Made by a program: the position numbers and the translations under genes. A stretch of 64,000 nucleotides of DNA from an uncultured Clostridia bacterium. GTDB taxonomy: Bacteria; Bacillota; Clostridia; TANB77; CAG-508. The stretch spans positions 21,827 through 85,826 of the forward strand of contig CAKPGC010000005.1 in assembly GCA_934154445.1 (NCBI GenBank), in the 5' to 3' direction. Below, in pieces: positions 57,110 to 64,000 of this stretch; position 1 is the first letter of the stretch, and each line of letters starts with the position of its first letter. The notes below the pieces were generated by a model. That model saw only the letters and a list, made by a program, of their open reading frames with translations, was not told the DNA's origin and did no database searches.

Positions 57110-57623
57110 TAAAATTTGTAAAGAAGATGCATATAAAAACTTAGATATTGTAAATTCTTGGATTAACAATATTGATTTAAAAGCTTCATTTATATTAGCT
57201 TTTTTGGGAATATTATTAGGAAATATATTGAATGTAAATAACATAGAAATATTGAAAAAATTTATTTCTATTCCAATAAATACAATGAGTTTAATAGAAA
57301 TATTAAGAACAATAGTTGTAATATTGTTAATTATTAGTAGCATGACTTCTGCAATTTTACTAATTCTTACATTACTAGCAAGAACAAAAATTAATAATAT
57401 ACCAAAATCAAATTATTTCTTTGGAAATATTGCAAATATGGATAGGATAGAATTTTTAAATAATTTTGAAAGAATGAATGAAAAAACTGTAAAAAAAGAA
57501 ATATTAAATCAAGTGTATGTCAATTCTAAAATCTGCAGTTGTAAGTCAAAATTATATAATAAGAGTATAAAATATATTGTAGTTACAGTAATACTTACTT
57601 TTATAAATTACATTTTTTGTTAA
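57102..57623 (+). CDS. Pycsar-type membrane effector (PycTM-like)
   Basis: 173 aa from ATG 57102 (AAGGAG ending 10 nt upstream). Begins with the family pattern DIVNSWINNIDLKASFILAFLGILLG, a second long hydrophobic segment (~66-95), soluble C-terminal part, and a last hydrophobic end. Such effectors damage the membrane when they bind the cyclic nucleotide, aborting infection. Sandwiched between two cyclase genes, 8-nt overlap with the first. Confidence 0.8.
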   Translation: MNNKICKEDAYKNLDIVNSWINNIDLKASFILAFLGILLGNILNVNNIEILKKFISIPINTMSLIEILRTIVVILLIISSMTSAILLILTLLARTKINNIPKSNYFFGNIANMDRIEFLNNFERMNEKTVKKEILNQVYVNSKICSCKSKLYNKSIKYIVVTVILTFINYIFC

Positions 57624-57635
57624 GTTGGAGGGAAT

Positions 57636-58373
57636 ATGGAATCTAATAATAAAATATCATATGATATTAATAAAAGTTCGGACAGAATAGATGAAATACT
57701 AAATGCAAGCAATTCTAACTATTCTGATAAAAACTATATACCAGCAAGAAGTACACTAACATATAACAATGGTTATTATGTGCATGTAACAGCCTTATTT
57801 ATTGACATAGTTGGATCCTCTGATATGACAAACGATCATTTGAGACCAACATTGGCAAAGATATATCGTAGTTTTATATCTGAATGCGTAGCAATAATGA
57901 ATGAACAAGAAATTTGCAAAGAAATTAATATACATGGAGATTGCGTTTGGGGAGTATTTGAGACTCCTAAAAAAACTGATATTGATACAGTAATAAATGT
58001 TTCTGCTAAATTATATAGTATGATAAAAATTCTTAATTATAAATTAAAAAAGAAAGAATATAATGAAATTGATGTGGGAATAGGAATAGATTATGGTAGA
58101 GCTTTAATGGTACAAGCAGGGTATTCAGGAAGTTCAATCAATGAAGTTATTTGGATGGGAGATGTAGTAAATTCGGCATGTCATTTAGCGAACAAGGCTG
58201 GAAGAAGTGGAAGAGAAGTAGTTATATTTCCGTATGTAATATATAATAACATAAATGAGCATAACAAAGGATTATTTACACAATATTATGATATGGATGA
58301 ATGCAAAACTTTATATGAAGGTACCATAGTTAATACTGGAATGGAAGAATGGTATAAGGAGAATTGTAAATAA
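57636..58373 (+). CDS. Second class III nucleotidyl cyclase of the Pycsar-like operon
   Basis: 245 aa, starts 12 nt after the effector stop (GGAGGG ribosome site). Cyclase signatures FIDIVGSSD, HGDCVWGVF, VGIGIDYGRALM, MGDVVNSACHL; both metal Asp present, the usual transition-state Arg/Lys is replaced by His. Class III cyclases act as dimers, so it could pair with the first cyclase, replace it, or sense something different. Two cyclases around one effector is not the standard two-gene layout. Confidence 0.78.
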   Translation: MESNNKISYDINKSSDRIDEILNASNSNYSDKNYIPARSTLTYNNGYYVHVTALFIDIVGSSDMTNDHLRPTLAKIYRSFISECVAIMNEQEICKEINIHGDCVWGVFETPKKTDIDTVINVSAKLYSMIKILNYKLKKKEYNEIDVGIGIDYGRALMVQAGYSGSSINEVIWMGDVVNSACHLANKAGRSGREVVIFPYVIYNNINEHNKGLFTQYYDMDECKTLYEGTIVNTGMEEWYKENCK

Positions 58374-58396
58374 AGGAAAAGAAATAAACTTTTCCT

Positions 58397-59446
58397 TTAT
58401 TTGTTTTTATCTAACCATTTATCAAATTCATCATAACTTTTCATTTCATTTCTAATTTCATTCATAAATTTTTTAGCTTCTTGTTTCCATTTTTCATAAT
58501 CCTTTTTATAAACTTCTATATCAGGGTTACGTTTTACCAACATAGCTTTTTTAGCATAAATTTTACGATATTTACCATAAACTTTATCGTTCTCTTGCTT
58601 AATTCTTTGAGCAATTTGATTTCCAATATCTTTACAAGTTTGAGATCCTTTAAATATATTGTCACAATAATTAATTCTTGAATTATCTGTAATAAAATAT
58701 TTACCACAATTTTTACATTTTTTTATAAGATGTTTATTATTGAGTACAAACTGAAATAATGTAATATATAAAATTCCATAAATATTATCATTGTTAGATG
58801 TGTAATCTGGCTCAACATCAACAGATGGTTTAGATTTAAAAAAAGTTATTAAATCTTTCTCGGTAGTAGCATCAAAATTCTTATTTGCTTTAAATTTAAA
58901 TCCTTTTTCCATAGAGAAACTATTATTTATAAATCTATCTATTTTCTTAGAATGGGCAGTGTAATAAATATAGAACCTTATTCTCGTACTAAAATCTTTT
59001 ATATCTTCAATATTATTAATATTAAATATATAATCAATAAAGTCTGAAAAAAGTTTTTGACTATATTCTAAATCAGATTTTATTTCATCATAGTATTTTT
59101 TTGCAAGTTTTTCTACTTCAGAAAAAGAATAAAATGTATTAATCTCAAATTGGTTTATATCAGTTTCACCAGTATATATAATATAAGAGGTGAAAAATTT
59201 AGTGAACCACATAAGATATTCACCAAAATTATCAAAATTATAATTCAAAAAAGAAATAATTTCAGTACAAAGTGGTTGTGTTGATGTAATGGTTTTAATC
59301 TTGAAATATCCTTTATTTCCATAATTTAAATCATAATATTTGGGCTTAGATTGTTTAGTTTTAGCATATAGAAATGATTTATGAGTAATTGTTTCATCTG
59401 ATGAAACAAAGATATTTATAGGTTTATATAATTCTATATTATTCAT
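58397..59446 (-). CDS. DUF6076-like zinc-ribbon protein, copy 3
   Basis: 349 aa. CKNCGKYF ... YCDNIF ... CKDIG knuckle at ~240-275, basic helical tail (KVYGKYRKIYAKKAMLVKRNP), final KWLDKN: the same order as copy 1. Convergent with the Pycsar-like operon; start at 59446 behind CGGAGGAG. Function unknown; third occurrence in accessory DNA in this window. Confidence 0.7.
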   Translation of the reverse strand: MNNIELYKPINIFVSSDETITHKSFLYAKTKQSKPKYYDLNYGNKGYFKIKTITSTQPLCTEIISFLNYNFDNFGEYLMWFTKFFTSYIIYTGETDINQFEINTFYSFSEVEKLAKKYYDEIKSDLEYSQKLFSDFIDYIFNINNIEDIKDFSTRIRFYIYYTAHSKKIDRFINNSFSMEKGFKFKANKNFDATTEKDLITFFKSKPSVDVEPDYTSNNDNIYGILYITLFQFVLNNKHLIKKCKNCGKYFITDNSRINYCDNIFKGSQTCKDIGNQIAQRIKQENDKVYGKYRKIYAKKAMLVKRNPDIEVYKKDYEKWKQEAKKFMNEIRNEMKSYDEFDKWLDKNK

Positions 59447-59456
59447 AACTCCTCCG

Positions 59457-59555
59457 TTAACAAATATAAAAAATATTAAAAGTTAACCTGCTATCAAAAG
59501 AAACAAAAAAGTATTCACATAGTTAACTATTCACAGTATAATGCAAATGTTAACA
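59457..59555. promoter_or_regulatory. Four GTTAAC sites between DUF6076 and excisionase genes
   Basis: GTTAAC at 59457, 59483, 59523 and 59550 in a 150-nt divergent intergenic region; TATAAT at 59538-59543 gives a promoter toward the excisionase. Confidence 0.5.
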
Positions 59556-59595
59556 AAAGTCAATGCAAATTTGCAAAAAAACAGGAGGTGGTACT

Positions 59596-59793
59596 ATGGA
59601 AGTACAAAAAGTTCAAAGAACAACACTAACGATGAAAGAAGCATCAGAGTATTTAGGCATTTCATATTGGTTAATTAATCAACTGGTAAGAAAAAAACAA
59701 ATTCCATATTGTAAAGTTGGTGGAAAATATTTATTTAGAGTACAAGCACTAGATGAATATTTAAAAAACATGGAATTACAATCTATGAATTAA
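59596..59793 (+). CDS. Excisionase-family DNA-binding protein
   Basis: 65 aa from ATG 59596 (AGGAGG upstream). MerR-like HTH of excisionase type: LTMKEASEYLGISYWLINQLV, KKQIPYCKVGGKYLFR. Probably directs excision with the integrase at 54343 and opens the replication operon. Confidence 0.88.
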   Translation: MEVQKVQRTTLTMKEASEYLGISYWLINQLVRKKQIPYCKVGGKYLFRVQALDEYLKNMELQSMN

Positions 59794-59821
59794 ATTTTAA
59801 AGAAAGAGAGGAAAGGAGGAA

Positions 59822-60358
59822 ATGCATAAAATACAATGGTTAAAAATTGATGTAAATTTATTTGCAAATAGGAAAATTCAAATATTACTGAAAGAGCCTG
59901 ATGGAGATACATATATTAGAGTATGGCTTCAATTATTAATTTTAGCTATGGAATGTAATAAAGAAGGAAAATTATTAATAACTGATAATAAAACAATGAC
60001 AATAGAATATTTTTCGAAGATTATGGGAAAGTCTGAAGAAAAAATGCAAGAAATTATTAAGAAATTTTTAGAATTAGATATGATTACTTTAGATAGCAAT
60101 GTGTACAAAATAAAAAACTGGAATGAATATCAAAGTATTGAAACTTATGAAAAATACAAGGAACAAGCTAGATTAAGGCAACAAAAATATCGTGAAAAAA
60201 AGAAAAGTGAAAATGAAAAAAGTGATGTTACAGTAACGTTATGTAACGGAGAAGAAAAAAAGAATAAAGAAATAAGAATTAAGAATAAAGAAGATAAGAA
60301 AAAAGAAATAAGAAAGGAAGAAGAGAACACAAATGGATTTAGAAAATATGAAATATAA
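59822..60358 (+). CDS. Phage replisome organizer-type protein
   Basis: 178 aa. N-terminal winged helix of phage replisome organisers (WLKIDVNLFANRKIQILL, DTYIRVWLQLLILA) and a highly charged C-terminal tail. Binds an origin and recruits the helicase loader. Overlaps the next gene by 26 nt. Confidence 0.83.
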   Translation: MHKIQWLKIDVNLFANRKIQILLKEPDGDTYIRVWLQLLILAMECNKEGKLLITDNKTMTIEYFSKIMGKSEEKMQEIIKKFLELDMITLDSNVYKIKNWNEYQSIETYEKYKEQARLRQQKYREKKKSENEKSDVTVTLCNGEEKKNKEIRIKNKEDKKKEIRKEEENTNGFRKYEI

Positions 60359-61169
60359 TTCTAAAGACAAGATTTTCCACAATAAATGTAAATTCTGTGG
60401 AAAAGATTTAAAACCAATAGGTTTAGATTATTTATATGCAAATATGCCTTTAACTTCAATAGAGTATGAAAGATGTGATTGTAAAAAGTCAAAGGCTTAT
60501 TGGAATGAAATAGATTTAAAAGAAGAAATACAAAAGAAAAGGAAACATTTTGAACAAATGATTAGGCAATTCTATATACAAAATTATATTAGTAACCGAA
60601 TACAAGATTATCAATTGGAAAATTTTATAATAACAGAAAATAATGAAAAAGAAGTAAAAATTGCAAAAGATTTTACACAAAAATGTATAAATAAAAATCA
60701 AAAAAATGGACTTATTATTACTGGAAAGTCAGGAACAGGGAAAACACATTTAGCAACAGCTATTTTAAATAAACTAACTGAAAAAGATATGCTAGTTTTA
60801 ATGGGAAGACTAATTTTATTGCTGGATGTAATTAAAGATACTTTTAAAGATTTTTCGAGTAAAGAAAAAGACATAATTGAATTATATTATAAGGTTGATA
60901 TGCTTATAATTGATGATTTAGGAACAGAAAGAATTAGTAGCTGGGCATTAGAAAAATTATATACAATTATAGAAAATAGAAATGAAAATAAATTACCAAT
61001 TATAGTAACAACTAGATTTGATAAAGAGAGCTTATTAGATAGATTTTATCAAAGTGAAGATGAAGAATTAGCTGAAGATGTTATTGAAAAGTTATATCAA
61101 TTTTGCTATGGAATTGAACTAAAAAAATATGATGAAAATGAAAAGAAAAAAGTTAGTATAAGCGACTAA
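60333..61169 (+). CDS. DnaC-like helicase loader ATPase
   Basis: 278 aa. N-terminal Cys cluster (CKFCGKDL, CDCKKSK), then AAA+ ATPase: Walker A GKSGTGKTH, Walker B MLIIDDLG, sensor IVTTRF. The pair with the replisome organizer gives the element its own replication. Confidence 0.87.
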   Translation: MDLENMKYNSKDKIFHNKCKFCGKDLKPIGLDYLYANMPLTSIEYERCDCKKSKAYWNEIDLKEEIQKKRKHFEQMIRQFYIQNYISNRIQDYQLENFIITENNEKEVKIAKDFTQKCINKNQKNGLIITGKSGTGKTHLATAILNKLTEKDMLVLMGRLILLLDVIKDTFKDFSSKEKDIIELYYKVDMLIIDDLGTERISSWALEKLYTIIENRNENKLPIIVTTRFDKESLLDRFYQSEDEELAEDVIEKLYQFCYGIELKKYDENEKKKVSISD

Positions 61170-61320
61170 ACTAAATACTAACTTAATCCAAAAACTAATA
61201 TAATTATAAAATATTTATACATAAAAGTAAAGCAAAAAAGTTCATGTTTTTAATTTAGAAATTTGAGCTTTTTTGCAATTATTTAAAATAAAAATAAGAG
61301 ATTTTTTATAAAAAATTATC

Positions 61321-61501
61321 CCTCGGAGAGCAAAAAGGGTATTAGGGCATTTTGCCCTAAACAGCGAAAAGGGTGTCAAAACACCACGCTGGCGAATATT
61401 GGGCATAAAAAATGCCACCTATATTCGAGCAAAATAAATTTTGCTAATTATTAATGTTTCGTAAACTAGCATTAATAAATTTTTATAGCAAGGAAGTGAT
61501 G
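61321..61501 (+). other. Multi-hairpin region, candidate origin, oriT or structured RNA
   Basis: The 330 nt between the helicase loader and the next gene hold three successive strong hairpins: TTAGGGCA/TGCCCTAA (61342-61360); CAGCG + GGTGT/ACACC + CGCTG (61362-61391); CGAATAT + GGCAT/ATGCC + ATATTCG (61393-61427). A further ATTAATG/CATTAAT lies inside TTGCTA/TAGCAA (61441-61501). Much richer in G and C than the flanks. No protein fits. Confidence 0.6.
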
Positions 61502-61504
61502 AAA

Positions 61505-62129
61505 ATGTGGAGAGATTCAGAACAAATTTTAGATAGTGTTTTTTTTATCATATGATAAAATTTTAAAAAGATTAAAGTTATTAGGAACAACAACTAAACA
61601 TGGTAAAGAAGTAAAGCATGTAGATTTAAGAAAAGCTGTAGATGTTATGTTAAAAAAACATCCAACTTGCAGATGGAGAAGTGAAAAAATAAGAAGTAGA
61701 AAATATTTTATTTTAGTAGAAGGGTATTACTGGATAAAATTTGTGTATTTCGAAAAAGAAAAATCTTTAATAGATGCTGATGTAGAATTTTTTGAAACCA
61801 GAATTAAAGTGTATGAACATTTTTTAAAAGTAGGACACAATGAAAATTGGTGTAATGAAGATATGGACATAAAACAATTAGAAAGATACTTTAATAGAGC
61901 AGAATCTAGTATAAGAAAAGCAATTAAAAAAATGTGTGATAATGGTTTTAGTAATTATAAATATTTAGATAATAATAAAGTTATTATTTCAAGAAAAGGA
62001 GTTGAATGGATTTGTAAAAATGTTTTTAAGCAAAAGTATTTAGAGTTATTGGAAAAATATAAAATGGAGTTAACGGAGTTATATATTAAAGCAGGTTATC
62101 CATATGATCATTTTTTTCATAGAAATTAA
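61505..62129 (+). pseudogene. Conserved element protein, frameshifted in a T8 run
   Basis: ATG 61505 (AAGGAAG upstream) opens MWRDSEQILDSVF and meets a stop. Removing one T from the T8 run at ~61539-61546 joins it to the long frame ending 62129, giving 207 aa: LSYDKILKRLKLL, HVDLRKAVDVMLK, IDADVEFFETRIKVYEH, then an HTH-like part (QLERYFNRAESSIRKAI). I do not recognise the family; a transcription regulator is possible. Homopolymer indel: mutation, slippage or sequencing error. Confidence 0.6.
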
Positions 62130-62219
62130 TTGTAAATATTTAGAAGTATTTATTGAGAAATTTGTCATTTTATGATATAAAATATACTAGAGTTATTATA
62201 AAATTTAGGAGTGAATAAA

Positions 62220-63962
62220 ATGGCAAATAAATTAGAGTTAACATGGGTGGGGAAAAACGAGAAAATAAATATAGAACCAAGAATATTAATAGAAGATAAA
62301 AGTAAATCCTATGGAGATAATTCGGGAAATGTATTAATTCATGGAGATAATTTATTAGCACTTAAGGCATTAGAAAATAATTATACTAATAAAATTAAAT
62401 GTATATATATAGATCCGCCATATAATACAGGGAGTGCATTTGAACATTATGATGATAATATAGAACATTCAATATGGCTTAATTTAATGAAAAAAAGAAT
62501 AGATATATTTAAAAAACTATTAAGTGATGATGGGGCAATATGTATACAAATTGATGCTGTTGAAATGGCATATTTAAAAGTAATAATGGACGAAATATTT
62601 GGACGAAATAATTTTATAAATATTATTTCTGTAAAAACAAAAATAGCAGGAGTAAGTGGAAGTAATCTAGGGAAAAGTTTGCAAGATAATATAGAATATA
62701 TATTGTTCTATGCAAAAGATATTAGTAAATTTAATATAAATGTTGTTCCACAAAAAAAACAGGAATTAATGTCATATATAGATTCTTATAAAGAACAAGG
62801 AAAAAGTTGGAAGTATACTTCCGTTTTGAGAAAAATAGATGAAGGAAAATTTGTTAAAGAATTTAAAGCAGGAAATGGAGACACAATAAAATTGTTTAAG
62901 CATGAAGAAGTAGAAGTTTGCTCTATAAATCAGTTAGCAAATGAATTATATAATGGAGATATTAAAAAAGCATACTATGATAATATAGATAAAATCTTTA
63001 GAACAACTAATGCGCAGACTTCAATTAGGACAAAGGTGATTGAAGAAACTAAAGAATATAATAATGGAAATGGTTTCTTTAGTATAGAATATGTTCCAAT
63101 AAAGGGAAAAAATGCAGGAAGAATGATTAGATCTTTATACAAAGATAATAATTTAATTGCTTGGTTAAGAGATGTTGTTAATATTGGTGAAAAAGAAATA
63201 TACAAATTAGATAATATGGGAAATTTGTGGGATGATATTCAATATAATAATCTTACCAAAGAAGGAAATGTTCAATTCCCAAACGGAAAAAAACCAGAAG
63301 AATTAGTAAAAAGGATTATAAAGATGACAACAAACAAGAATGATATAGTTCTTGATTCTTTCTTAGGAAGTGGAACAACTTGTGCAGTGGCACAAAAAAT
63401 GGAAAGAAGATGGATTGGAATTGAAATGGGAGAACATTGTTATTCTCATTGTAAAGTTAGACTTGATAGAATAATAGAAGGAGAAGACTTAGGAGGAATA
63501 ACTACAGAAGAAAATTGGAAAGGCGGTGGAGGATATAAATTCTATGAATTAGCTCCTTCGCTAATAAACATTGATTCATTTGGAGAACCTGTTATAAATA
63601 AAGAATATAATGCAGAAATGTTAGCTGCCGCAGTTGCGTTACATGAAGGATTTAAATATAATCCTTCATATGAAAAATTTTGGAAACAATCTGTTGGTAA
63701 TGAAAATAGTTATTTATATGTAACTACAAAATTTGTAACTAAAAATGATATAAATAAAATAAAAGAAGAAATGAATGATGCAGAATATCTTGTGATTGCA
63801 TGTACAGCATATGATAAAGAAATAGATGGGTTATATAAAAATATAAAAATAAAGAAAATTCCAGAGATGTTATTATCTAAATGTGAATTTGGAAAAGACA
63901 ATTATAATTTAAATATAATAAATCCACCTGAATATGAGGAGGAATGTGAAGATGATGAATAA
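62220..63962 (+). CDS. mod: Type III restriction-modification methyltransferase (Mod)
   Basis: 580 aa from ATG 62220 (AGGAG 7 nt upstream; the GTG at 62211 overlaps it). N6-adenine methylase, beta class: catalytic IDPPYNTGSAFEHYDD first, then central target-recognition region (~130-330), SAM motif DSFLGSGTTCAVAQKM near ~385. Overlaps the next start by 11 nt. The Res partner should follow beyond the window. Confidence 0.87.
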   Translation: MANKLELTWVGKNEKINIEPRILIEDKSKSYGDNSGNVLIHGDNLLALKALENNYTNKIKCIYIDPPYNTGSAFEHYDDNIEHSIWLNLMKKRIDIFKKLLSDDGAICIQIDAVEMAYLKVIMDEIFGRNNFINIISVKTKIAGVSGSNLGKSLQDNIEYILFYAKDISKFNINVVPQKKQELMSYIDSYKEQGKSWKYTSVLRKIDEGKFVKEFKAGNGDTIKLFKHEEVEVCSINQLANELYNGDIKKAYYDNIDKIFRTTNAQTSIRTKVIEETKEYNNGNGFFSIEYVPIKGKNAGRMIRSLYKDNNLIAWLRDVVNIGEKEIYKLDNMGNLWDDIQYNNLTKEGNVQFPNGKKPEELVKRIIKMTTNKNDIVLDSFLGSGTTCAVAQKMERRWIGIEMGEHCYSHCKVRLDRIIEGEDLGGITTEENWKGGGGYKFYELAPSLINIDSFGEPVINKEYNAEMLAAAVALHEGFKYNPSYEKFWKQSVGNENSYLYVTTKFVTKNDINKIKEEMNDAEYLVIACTAYDKEIDGLYKNIKIKKIPEMLLSKCEFGKDNYNLNIINPPEYEEECEDDE

Positions 63963-64000
63963 TATGAATTTTATGCAATATACAACTGATTATATTTCAG
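63952..64000 (+). CDS. Start of the next gene, probably Res of the type III system (partial)
   Basis: ATG at 63952 behind GAGGAGG, overlapping the Mod stop. Only ~16 codons are visible, so identity rests on position after Mod. Confidence 0.5.
   Translation, partial: MMNNMNFMQYTTDYIS

Larger units (their letters stand above)
53994..64000 (+). mobile_element. Second integrative element, left part; right end outside the window
   Basis: Begins at the tRNA-Met fragment and carries integrase, Pycsar-like defence genes, DUF6076-like gene, excisionase, phage-type replication genes, a multi-hairpin region and a type III R-M system. No right boundary seen. The tRNA fragment points into the element, so it may instead close an element lying to the left, with this one inserted in tandem; the sequence here does not decide. 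Confidence 0.65.

Overview
The window is a very AT-rich stretch of a low-GC Gram-positive genome, most likely an uncultured, gut-type member of the Clostridia. Signs are strong AGGAGG-type ribosome binding sites, frequent intrinsic terminators, an LPXTG anchor, DacF-, LCP-, CvpA- and ComEA-type genes, RepA_N replication, and almost exclusive use of AGA for arginine.

Layout. 1-4871: 5' part of a non-ribosomal peptide synthetase (C-A-T-C-A..., first A domain with a threonine-like code). 5097-16394: HtrA protease, M23 peptidase, guanine deaminase, a TetR-controlled MMPL efflux operon with three matching operators, a FlaR-like kinase, a MATE-kinase fusion behind an attenuator, a DUF2798 gene behind a structured leader, tRNA-Arg(ACG). 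16916-24712: a 7.8 kb integrative element in tRNA-Pro(TGG), bounded by 18-bp direct repeats. It carries iterons and a RepA_N initiator, an ABC exporter with a 37-aa ORF, Fic, a DUF6076-like protein, a structured leader RNA, an excisionase and a frameshifted tyrosine integrase. 25174-43291: mostly core genes (FAD/Rieske oxidoreductase, M18 aminopeptidase, Gld-type ABC system, YkvI-like protein, LCP, D-Ala-D-Ala carboxypeptidase, ComEA, Ca/Na antiporter, acyl-CoA synthetase). 43244-49455: accessory patch with a methylase/nuclease pair between 40-bp direct repeats, a primase remnant, a second Fic gene and a broken DUF6076 copy. 49692-53860: a GLUG/Ig/dockerin surface protein next to a cohesin-like LPNTG-anchored protein. 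53994-64000: left part of a second integrative element at a tRNA-Met 3' remnant, with integrase, a Pycsar-like locus (cyclase, membrane effector, second cyclase), a third DUF6076 copy, excisionase, replication genes, a multi-hairpin region and a type III R-M system running off the edge.

Main observation. In my reading of the genes in this window, the codon CGG occurs in frame at only four places, and at each one the conserved protein continues only if the ribosome moves +1 (CGGN read as one step, or C skipped and GGN read). The sites are two in htrA (the conserved VIGIN motif and the TLG end), one in the YkvI-like gene, and one just before the Rieske domain of the FAD oxidoreductase. In all four, the shifted frame gives glycine where glycine is expected. 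The two tRNA-Arg genes seen (ACG and TCT) do not read CGG. This suggests that CGG is unassigned in this lineage and works, or is tolerated, as a +1 frameshift codon. Two other frameshifts, in the first integrase and in the gene at 61505, lie in homopolymers and look unrelated.
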